A stretch of 64,000 nucleotides of DNA from contig CAJNDS010002192.1 in the NCBI GenBank assembly GCA_905221605.1, forward strand, positions 1-64,000. Reading direction: 5' to 3'. This DNA comes from Symbiodinium natans. Its lineage: Eukaryota; Sar; Dinophyceae; Suessiales; Symbiodiniaceae. Below the pieces are notes generated by a model, which was given only the letters and a program-made list of their open reading frames with translations, was not told the origin of the DNA and made no database searches. Position numbers and translations under genes: made by a program. Positions 55,130-64,000 of this stretch are shown one piece after another (the first letter of the stretch is position 1; every line of letters starts with the position of its first letter).

Positions 55130-57875
55130 TGAGCCTCCACGGTCTGAGGCACGGCCATGGCCTGGCAGCCATCGCTTGCTCAAGAATGCGTGCGCTGACT
55201 GACACGCGGGCTAAGAGACTTCTCTTGATTCTGACCTTTGCTTTGTCTCCGAGTGGTGAGTTGTATGCTTTGCCAGGCTTTTTCGAGTCCAGGTGACAAG
55301 AACCAAGTCCCTCCAAACCCATCCTTCTCGAAGCCCAAAGACCGCAGCCCCTGGGAGCTGCGCCTGGGGTCCGATGGAGCGATGCCTCGAGAGCTGTGGC
55401 TGGAGGGTCGCGGGGTTTGAAGAGGGGGAGGGCTTTCTTCCGCATACGGGCAATGTGGGGACCATCATTTTACTTTTTTTGGGGGGGCTCTTAAGCAAAA
55501 ATACCAGGCTTGGGCTGAGATGAACAGGAGCGGCATTTAGAGTGCTCGGACTGTGCGACTCACGAGTCCAATGCACAGCAACTTTGTAGTCATTGCGTGC
55601 ATCATCCTGCGCTTTGTCTTGCGACCGCATAACATCTACCGGCCTTTGGGAGCAAACTTGGAACCTCGGTTCAAAGGGGATACAGACTCAAAACGAGCGC
55701 CTGGGATTCAACCGCTTCAGGAACTTGCTTGGGAGGCTTTCAGGTTGGTCGGAGGGTGCTGTTGGCAGGTCAATTTGCTTGAGCCAATACCCCCCCTTTT
55801 TCCCCCATGTACCCACCACTCCTATACTCCCCCCCCCATATGCCTATACCCTCTGGGCGGAGCTCTACGAAGTCGCGTTGGAGCAAACTGCTGGGGGCCC
55901 TGACGGCTTGGGCTTTGGAGGTCGCTTGGGTGCCAGGCCGGCGGAGCGCGGCCGCACCTTGGAGAGGGTGTTCTACCCGAACTTCCCCCAAAAATATGCT
56001 CTAGTCCTATCAAGGCCCCTATCGGGCTTTGGGCTGTTGTTTAGCTACGCTTCTTCTGTTCATGGCAGGACGGCTTAAAGGGCTCGTGTTCCTTTTTTCG
56101 GGCCGGTTTGGTTTAGGGCTTGTAAGGATTTGGGGAGCAGGGTGGAGGGATGAGGCTCGGTCATGAGGATGGGCTCTAAATCCAAAGCCTGGTCCTTGCA
56201 TGTTCTGGGCCTAGTACAGCCTCGGGGAGGGGCTGTCTCTCTGCAGAAGTGGGTTCTCTGAGCTTCGACACTTTTGGTGTTCTTGGTTTCGGATGGGCCG
56301 CAAGTTACAAGGCTCTGGAGCTTGGGTGCGGGATATTTGATGCTTCGTTGCGAACCAGGCTTATCTTAGCGGATGAAGGCGTGGTGCTTGGCCAACCCTC
56401 AAACGAAAGAGGTCTCTCCTTTTCTGCTCAGCATGACACGTCGGTCTATCCTTGGAGGTCGGAGCAGCCTTCTCGGCAGCTGGTGGTGCTGGCTGGCACC
56501 TTGACTGCGAGCACACGCCATGGGGCGGCTATCGTCCGTCTCCGGCGAAGACGGCGAACACCCCGGAGTCAGTTTCGCAGAGATGTCCCAGGAGTTCGCC
56601 GCTTGACAAGCAGGGGCCCTGGTGCCAACGGCAACATGGCAACGTCCCTCGGCTCGAACTCGGCGCTTCAGTCACCCTTTCTCACTGTTCTGGTGTCCTG
56701 GGTGCTTCGCCGGCGAAGTGTGTCGGCCTGAGGGAGATGCCATGCAGAATTGAGAAGCTTGTCCAACCAGACTGCAACGGCAACATCTCAGGGCTGAAAA
56801 TCTCAGTGCAATGAGACCCTCACGGCACGGTCCTCTTCGGAAGCTTGCTCCTGCAACAGCCGTGGCCACTTCAACTCTAGGACCCGGGAGTCTTGCAGCA
56901 AGATGTGAGGTGGCCTCACCCTCGGGACTGGAAGAGGGCATCCGGGCCCGTACGGCTTCCTGCAAAGCTCGGGTTTTTGAGGGTTTTGAGGGTTCGGGGT
57001 CTCCAGGGGATGAAAAGATTAAAAGGTGGCTCACATTTGCGGCTGCGTGCCGCCGATCTTTCAGATGTTTTGACACATCGCATGTGCCTTGCAGCTGCAA
57101 GGACACGGCGCGCCTGGGAATGGAGCTCGTCCATGCTCCTGCGCTTGGCTGCTCGTTCCGAGATCCAACAGGCCTATGAAGCAACGTGTTGTCTCACTTT
57201 TCGAAGCAACCTCCCCGCGGACGACATGGCTTGCCTGGCAAACCAGTAGAGCGCCAAGACACCAGCGGCAAAGAAGAGACCTTAGCTGTGTTCATAGCTT
57301 AGAAGCAAGGTCAAACATTCTAGGCAAGGTAAAAAAATCCTTAGTTCAGGTAGTGGTGAATCCTGCAACCTACATGAGCTTCCCTGCAGCAAACAGGGGC
57401 TCTGCAGTTGGATTGATGAGGAAGAGAAGTAAGCTGACACCTTCAGCTAATGGCAATTAGCTTTCCAGGAGGGGGCTCACGTAGACGATCTTCACCGTGG
57501 TGCCGTAGGGCCCTTCCTGAAAGCGGTTGGTTCTTCTTGGGGACAGCTCCAAACTACCGAGCCCCATGCAGAATTTACAGGGTTTAGAGCTGCACGGGCT
57601 TGATGGGTGTGGGGTTGCTGGGGGTTGGGGTGAGGACTCGAGCAAGATGCGCGAACCCTCTCCAGAAAATCGCTAGTGACTTCCCGGCCCCAAAACTCCC
57701 AGCGAGACCTGGCCCTCCAAGACCCCTGAAACCCTGCGCTGCGCCCTTGAAGCTGCACGTTGAGCGTCAAGCATCGCATTGAAGCTCTGCGAAGCTCCAA
57801 GGAAGCTCCGCAACATATGGCCCAGGGGGCTTTTGAAGCTCTTCCCAACAGGGTCTGGGGGAGGCAGGAGGAATC

Positions 57876-57966
57876 TGGGGCTTTCCGAAATTAGGGGTAC
57901 CTTCTTGGGGTCCTTATGAAGAAGTACTACTTGGGGGTCTACATTGGGGGTCCCTTTTTTTCGTAC
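57876..57966. mobile_element. MITE-like foldback element, family C copy 5
   Basis: The left side TTTCCGAAATTAGGGGTACC and the inverted right side GGGGGTCCCTTTTTTTCGTA match the reverse complement of the 20117 copy over most of its length. Confidence 0.65.
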
Positions 57967-58250
57967 ACTCCCAACTCTACGGAGTCAAAGGGGCCTAGGT
58001 TTCGACCCCTCTGGACGAAACCTCAACTTGCTCCTAAGAGTCAGAACATGTCGAAGCAATCCCCAAGAATGGCCCCTGACTTTTTGTGGCTTGAGCCAAA
58101 CTGCGCGACGAGCTCTTACAGGTCCGGGGAAAGGTGCTGTGAGAGACTGCGGAAGCCTGGACGAGTCCTTGAGTCCTTAAGACTGTGCCGGCGCCAAAGC
58201 GCGCGAAAACCCCTCGGCCATAGCACAAGAACCCTTTTCACTACCAATGC

Positions 58251-58345
58251 TACTTGGAGGTTCAAGGTACTTATAAGCCAATTTATATGCGTAGTTATAA
58301 CCCACTTACAAGGTGCTTCAGTACCCTCATAGGGTTATACTTGGG
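58251..58345. mobile_element. MITE-like element, family B copy 2 (one end only)
   Basis: It starts TACTTGGAGGTTCAAGGTAC and continues into TAACCCACTTACAAGGTGCT, TCAGTACCCTCATAGGGTTA, matching the centre of 24554-24697 in reverse order. The right terminal repeat is missing. Confidence 0.5.
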
Positions 58346-60640
58346 GCTATTCCGAAAGCCAGAAACTGCCAACCTCCCCAACTGACCGGCTCCGTGCTGA
58401 ACTTGCTTTTTCTGTCGGAGGTTTAGGGTTTAGGGTTTCTGGTTCATGGCTGTAGGGTTGAGGGTCTGTAGGGGCTTATAGGATTCACGGGCTGCAGTTT
58501 AGGAATTATGGATTGAGTTCTTCTTAAGCCTGAGGGCATGTATTTAGGGTTTGAAAGTCTCAAGTGTGGCCGCCTCGAGTCGGAAAGTTTGAGTTTAGAC
58601 GGTTTCTAAAACGAACCCTGCAAAAGCCTCTCTTAGCTGTTCTGGTGCCGGCATGGAGATGATTCGCTAAAGGAACGCTGGCAGTGCGCTTGGGAACAGA
58701 CTTGTGCTGCCGGCTGCTCGGAAACCTGCCAAAACTGGACTGCTGGCCGTGATGGCGGAGGGCCTATCGGACCCTATTGGCCGTCCACGACTGGGAACCC
58801 CCTCTGTAGGTGCAGCCTAAGGCCCTAACCCATAAACCCTGTAAAACCCTTCAAGGCTTTGGACCCTCAAAACCCGCAAGGCCGCGAAACGTCCTGGAAC
58901 GACCCCTGTTCAAAATAGTCACACGACCTGGTAGAAGCTGCGTAACGTTGGTGGTTGCGCGATTCCTATTGTTTTCGGGCTTACTATCAGACCCTGAAGC
59001 TCTGAAAGCCTGTGAGGGGTGTCCAGTAGGGTCTACTTTTAAGGCCTACTTTGACCAACAACTGTGGCGGACGCAGCGTGTTGTCGCAGGCTCATAACAT
59101 GTTTGCTTTCGTGAGCACGGAGAGCTACAGAGAATAAATACTGTATCCTGACAGCACGGTGGTGGCTGACCAGCAACAATATCTCAACATCGTCTAGTGT
59201 TCTTGCCCTCTCCCAGTCGCGTGCGTGTTGTTCTTTGAAGGCTTTGGGCTTGAACTGCCGGAACTGTGCACGACGAAGGGCCGTTCTTTGCGGGGGTACG
59301 AAGCGTTTTGTGGTGGGGGCCCGCCAGCCCAAGCGCGCCTCGGGCAGTCCGAGCCTTGGGGGCGCACAAAAGACTCTGAGGTTTTGCGGATTCCACTCCC
59401 TAATCCACCTCCCGTCGGGAGAGGTGACTTAACTCACTGTAAACAATGCTGCCTTAACGGCACTTGTATCCCTATGTCCCTGCTTATTGCAGAGTGAGAA
59501 GAACAAGCTACAGCAATAACAGCTCACACAAGCCCGACGTTCTTAGATACTTCTCTCTTCAACACTCTTTGACTCCCGACCCTATAGCTGGCATGGAGGA
59601 GAGTCTTTCGCAGCTGCCAGTGGAAGCTACCCGCAGCACTGATTTCGAGCAGATTCAGCCACCTAAAAGCCTACGTGGATCGTCGGAGCGCAGAGAGAAT
59701 CCTAAACCCCAGGCACGAAAACCGCCGAATTGATGTGAGGGCCGCGCTTCTCACAGAGCTCCCGCTCCATCTCCAGCCGTCGCTGCTGGCGTGCCGCTTG
59801 GCGCTCGGCCTGAGGAATTGGGGGCCATGGGTTTAGGGGAGTTTGTGTGATCTTTAGGGCTTCCAGAGGGGGGGGGGGGGGGCGGGGGCGGTTTCGTTCA
59901 CCGGCATACACCAACAGGTGCCTTCCAGGTACCTGTCGCAACATGCCCTCAGCGAGTTGGCACGTGCCAAGAAATTGCCGCACCAAAAGTCTGGGAGGGG
60001 GGGGAGGTTCTTGATTTTCGGATTAGAATAATCTGATGGTTAGGTGTCTTGTAAGAATTTTCCGGGGTTTTGGCGCTTAAGAGTCTTCGAGTACCATTCC
60101 CTCACTGACTCAATTTCGCTGCTTTGAGCACTCTCGTGAGCACTCTCCTCCCCAAGCCCGCTGAGGCCCTGAGGCTGCGCGCCTCCGCAATCTCTGCCGG
60201 GAGCGGACGTGACGTGCCCGTGGGCACCTGTCGTCGAAGGCATCGCTCGAATCTTGGCTTTGTGAACCTTGAAGTTTGGCGGCTTTTGCTCTGTACTTTA
60301 TCAGATCTTGTCGTTCTTAAATCAAGATATTGGGGCTTACTTTCGTGGGGTCAAACGGAATACAGAATCCGACCCAATTTGACAGAGCGGCCTCTGCTTG
60401 GTCCACCACACCTGGCCACGGGCGATGATCAATGTTGAAAACCCCAGGGGCAGGAAGCTTTCCTGGCAAGCTCCGATTTCCTTCAGCCCCATAGCACCCT
60501 GAAGCCCCCTGGGTTCTTTAAGAGGACCTCCAGTTGTGGAAGAACTTCAATCAGAAGATACCTGCGACTCAGCCTTTGAAAGTTCCGGAGGTTTTCAAGC
60601 GAAGAGCGTATCCATCTGGCTAACTTCGCCTGCTACTAGG

Positions 60641-60765
60641 GGATAGGACTAGGGGATAGGATGAGGGGGACACTTGGGGTTATAGACCCTCTCAATAAGG
60701 TCCCTGCTTAAGAGAGCCAGAAAACGGTTACGAAGTCCCGTTCGTTTGAGGGTCCCCCTTATCCT
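60641..60765. mobile_element. MITE-like foldback element, family D copy 2
   Basis: The tip GGATAGGACTAGG is duplicated at the left end. TATAGACCCTCTCAATAAGG and the inverted end GGGTCCCCCTTATCC match copy 1. Confidence 0.65.
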
Positions 60766-60933
60766 ACCGAGGAATTATGCATCCGAACGAGTAGCTTCAA
60801 GGCAAGTCCCTGGCTGAACCAAGCCCTGAGGCCCGAAACCCTCAACCCTAACACGGTGACCCAGCTCTCATGACCCTCAACCCTAAACCCAAAAACCCTA
60901 CAACCCTACAACCCTTCCCATAACAAAAGCACA

Positions 60934-60940
60934 CCCCCCC

Positions 60941-60971
<31 letters not shown>

Positions 60972-60979
60972 AAAAAAAA
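60934..60979. repeat. C28 / A18 homopolymer junction
   Basis: 28 consecutive C followed directly by 18 A. This could be a natural tract or an assembly artefact; such junctions are hard to sequence. Confidence 0.85.
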
Positions 60980-61950
60980 GGAGGCCTCGCTCAGGCCCTG
61001 GGATGCTCGCAGGCGTCGAGGTCGTGGTCGTATAGGCCGCACAGCCTGCGATTGCAAAAGGGGTTTGTCTAGGGGTTTAGGGGTATAGGGGCTTGGGGCT
61101 TAGAGTTTAGGGTTCTATTTAAAAAAAACACCATGCTCTCGTTTCGTTCCGAAAGCAGATGGCGCTGGTGTCACAGTGGGTCCCGGCTCGCATCTCTGTG
61201 CGGCGAGGCCGCCAGCACTCAAACTTGAAAACTGTGAGAAGACGTTGCTAAAAAAGCTCTGAAAGTTCTGAAGGGGTCGGGAAGACTGGGCGCGAAAGCC
61301 TTAAGCCCAAAGGCCCTAAGCTGAAGCCCCAAAGGCCGAGCCTGTGACTTGGACCCGCGGCGTGCTCTCCACTGCCCCGAGGATGGGCGCCTCGGAGCCG
61401 GGGAAGATTGGAGAGGGACTTGGAAAGGGACACCTTGCACTACTATTTGCTTAAGAACCCCCCCCCAAACATGTATAATAATCATCCCTCTAATGCCCTT
61501 ATAAGGAAGAATATTCTGTTGGGGAAGGTTCTTAAGCAGATAGTAGTAGACCCAAGTGCCAGCTTCTGGGCCAGATGTGTTGCTGGGTGTTGCTGGCGGG
61601 AGCAGGGCGGCTTCGGGGAGGGGTAAGCGGGGATGGGGGGCCGGATGCCAGGGGAGAATTTTCAAATGATCCTCGAATGTGACCGGTATCTTCTGGCCCA
61701 GACCCAGCCAGCATGCTGGTCTGACCTGACGCCTGTAAACAGCCAATCCTTACATACCCTACATTCCACCACCAAATCACAGATGCACAAATGACAAACC
61801 TAAGGACCGAGCTCCAAATTCGAAAATCAAACCAAAAAAGCCCTTACCTGGCTGCCAAACGACCCGGCGGCGGCCAGGTGGTGCGATGCGCAGGGCGGAG
61901 CCGCGGCAACCTGCTGCATCCGAGTGCAGATTTGTGCCTTCGAGGCACGG

Positions 61951-62219
61951 GGGGTTGGGGTTTAGGGTTTAGGGTTTAGGGTTTAGGGTTTAGGGTTTAG
62001 GGTTTAGGGTTTAGGGTTTAGGGTTTAGGGTTTAGGGTTTAGGGTTTAGGGTTTAGGGTTTAGGGTTTAGGGTTTAGGGTTTAGGGTTTAGGGTTTAGTG
62101 TTTATGGTTTAGGGTTTAGGGTTTAGGGTTTAGGGTTTAGGGTTTAGGGTTTAGGGTTTAGGGTTTAGGGTTTAGGGTTTAGGGTTTAGGGTTTAGGGTT
62201 TAGGGTTTAGGGTTTAGGG
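61951..62219. repeat. interstitial telomere block, about 37 TTTAGGG units
   Basis: A G-rich tandem run with only one degenerate pair (TTTAGTGTTTATGG at about 62095-62108). It is much longer and cleaner than any other heptamer tract in the window. Normal-looking sequence continues on both sides, so it is internal in this assembly. Confidence 0.97.
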
Positions 62220-63500
62220 GAGATGGGCATCCCGTTCCGTGGCTGAGACAATGCCATGGGCTGAAAGCGGTCGGCGGACGAGCGTTGACTGAAATTCTTC
62301 ATGACGGCTTCCCGCATCCGGCGCTCGACGCTCGCTTGACCGGTGCTTGGCTGCTAGAATGCTTTTGCCAGACACTGTGCACAAATGAGCCGTAACTCTG
62401 ACCAGATGCTGTGACGACCAGTGTGGTACATGGCAAGGTCTTATACTAGCTGCCAAGAAAGAGCTTTGACTCCAGCTCGCAAGAACGAGAAGGGGTTGCA
62501 AGGGCCCAGCCCAAGAAGGGCCTGACAAGCCACAATCCTTCACCAACAGCCTCACCACCTGCAAGTTGCCTTGAAAACTTGCCTGCAGCATGCATGTGGC
62601 ATCCATGCACCAGGGACACAAACCGAATTCGTCGACTTGGCTGGGGTGCCCGGCTTCTGGGTGTCAAGACCTGGCATGGGAAAGGCCTGAGGCAGCAGGG
62701 ACATGCAGAGTTCAGCCCTAGAACACGGGGGGGTGTTCAAGAAGCTGAATTTCATTTTTATGTTTCGAGTGTAAAGGCTTCCTGAAGCTTATTGCTAACA
62801 TAGACAAAGGGGACTACAAAGAGCTACTTCAGGGTTGAGGTTGGGGAAACAGATTGAGAAGACTTCCTTGGAAGGGGGGGGGGACATGACCGTTAGCAGT
62901 GAATGGAAAGAGTCGCCGTGTTTGAGGCCCGGACTGCATTACCATGACCGATTTTGGTCGCGAAGGACGTAGGTTTCCATCAGGGGTCCCGCAAGTACAA
63001 GGCTGGTATGGCAGATCGGACGGCCTCGGCCCGCTGCGCGCATGCGGCAGCAGCACCTGCGCCCCGTGAACGGAAGGTAAGAACGCGAAGTCTTCAAGGC
63101 CAAGGTTTCCAAGAGGTTTGAGGATGGCAGGATGGAGAGACGTCAGGCGGACATCATCCCAAACCTGGTGCAGCCGCAGCCCCCGCCCCCCCCCCCCCCT
63201 ACCCCCCAAAACCTTTACGACACCTCCCCGACACCTCGAACCTTCCAATTCGACTCTGAACACAGCCCTTGCAAACAGAAAAGAGCAGCCCCCAAAGCAG
63301 GCCCTTTGGGCCCTTGGTGCATGGAAAATCACCGAGAGGCCTCAACCATGCGGCCGAAGCCACGAGCCGAGTCGCCGCGGTGCCCGCGCAGCGAGGGATC
63401 GCATGCCAAGCGTCGCTCCCCGTTGAAGCGCCGGGAAAGGGCTCTTTAGGGGGAAACTTTTTGGGAGGTGCTTCGGGGCTTCCGAAGAGGGGAGGGGGGA
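62220..63500. other. no supportable gene
   Basis: Short open frames on both strands without protein-like consistency. Poly-G (62875-62883) and poly-C (63186-63199) runs are present. Confidence 0.4.
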
Positions 63501-63554
63501 GGGGTTTTGAGCGGCATGCTCCCTAGGGGTTTGGCTTCTGGGCGCAAGATCCTC

Positions 63555-64000
63555 ATGCGACTTGTGACGTACCCTCACCATGTGGTTCAGCGCCCGCTTC
63601 AAGCGAAAGCCGCAGCGAGTTTGACGACGAGGTGTAGCACAATCAAGCATTGCCCCCAGAATTCGGCATTAACGTCGACAGGCCCAACTGTTGCAACAAC
63701 CAAATCCATGAACAAAGTGGCTGAACTCAACTTTGAGCATCATCCAACCACTCACTCAACACAGCACGGCAAATTTTCGCCCACGCTCCGAGCTGTGGCA
63801 CTGCTGCGGGGAGGACAGCAGCAGGAGGTCTTTCGGGTTGAGGATTTGCTTGTTGAGAGACGCGAGAGGCAAACTTCGTGGTCCAAGTCGTACATCAAGA
63901 CGCTGCAGGCGCACAGCCAGTTCGTGACACAGGCCAGCACTGTCAAGCGTGCGTCAGGCCATCAGCATCTACCTCGTCTTCCGGTCAACATGAGTGCCAC
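63555..64000 (+). CDS. open reading frame running off the window, unidentified
   Basis: From ATG at 63555 (MRLVTYPHHVVQRPLQAKAA) the frame stays open to the last base, 148 codons, and is open upstream of this ATG as well (another ATG at 63516). The composition becomes strongly protein-like towards the end: LNFEHHPTT, FSPTLRAVALLRGGQQQEVF, RVEDLLVERRERQTSWSKSY, IKTLQAHSQFVTQASTVKRA. No domain was recognised. The true start may lie in an upstream exon. Confidence 0.45.
   Translation, partial: MRLVTYPHHVVQRPLQAKAAASLTTRCSTIKHCPQNSALTSTGPTVATTKSMNKVAELNFEHHPTTHSTQHGKFSPTLRAVALLRGGQQQEVFRVEDLLVERRERQTSWSKSYIKTLQAHSQFVTQASTVKRASGHQHLPRLPVNMSA

Larger units (their letters stand above)
55130..61950. 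other. no firm gene; dispersed elements and homopolymers
   Basis: Several 100-170 codon frames exist (55593-56078 plus, 56249-56731 plus, 56811-57179 plus with 56672-57184 minus) but most overlap open frames on the other strand. Composition is arginine, proline and serine rich, without domains. The foldbacks at 57876, 58251 and 60641, a G18-type run at 59866-59883 and a C28/A18 junction at 60934-60979 are the only recognisable features. Confidence 0.35.

Noticed and set aside
58085-58101. TTTGGCTCAAG on the minus strand, matching the last 11 nt of the dinoflagellate spliced leader
   Set aside because: Only 11 nt match and the preceding bases differ. One chance hit of this length in 128 kb of two-strand sequence is not surprising, and no retrogene follows.

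Overview
The window looks like nuclear DNA of a dinoflagellate, possibly of the Symbiodinium group (order-level placement is inference). Support: plant-type telomere heptamers (TTTAGGG/CCCTAAA) scattered as short tracts plus one 37-copy block; low gene density; abundant short foldback repeats and minisatellites; an apparently unidirectional gene block; a giant Helitron-like helicase ORF of a kind I recall as common in Symbiodinium-type genomes; and introns that appear to use non-GT donors (GC, perhaps GA) with AG|G junctions. No rRNA, tRNA, CRISPR or bacterial operon signal was seen.

Layout. 1-25.7 kb: mostly non-coding, with degenerate telomere-like tracts, several families of 80-150 bp foldback (MITE-like) elements, and a few weak exon clusters (about 5.3-6.5, 12.6-13.6 and 22.1-23.1 kb). 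25.8-36.1 kb: one uninterrupted minus-strand ORF of about 3,000-3,200 codons with a Helitron-type architecture: C2H2 finger, Cys-rich DUF6570-like block, HxH motif, CxxxC/CRF knuckle, YxxKYxxK two-tyrosine motif and PIF1-type helicase. 36.85-37.66 kb: a spliced minus-strand gene whose exons, joined at AG boundaries, line up position by position with histone H3. 40.9-45.05 kb: two minisatellite arrays (570 bp and 52 bp units). 45.25-46.6 kb: a weak spliced gene candidate with a membrane segment. 47.67-49.76 kb: a minus-strand gene, broken over three frames, with tandem OB folds like RPA1. 50.56-52.02 kb: a 160 bp dimeric satellite. 52.1-63.5 kb: more MITE-like elements, a 21 bp array, a telomere-derived 16-17 bp array, homopolymers and the long interstitial telomere block (61.95-62.22 kb). 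The window ends inside an open plus-strand ORF (63.55-64.0 kb).

How the parts may work together. A HUH/Y2 Rep-helicase and an RPA-like single-strand binding protein on the same strand are the two proteins expected of a Helitron-type rolling-circle transposon. A 33 nt hairpin repeated four times lies 620-690 bp beyond the 3' end of both ORFs and again upstream of the helicase. That is compatible with a very large Helitron-like region that has picked up an H3-like gene and satellite arrays, or with several unrelated elements. The ends of such an element were not identified.
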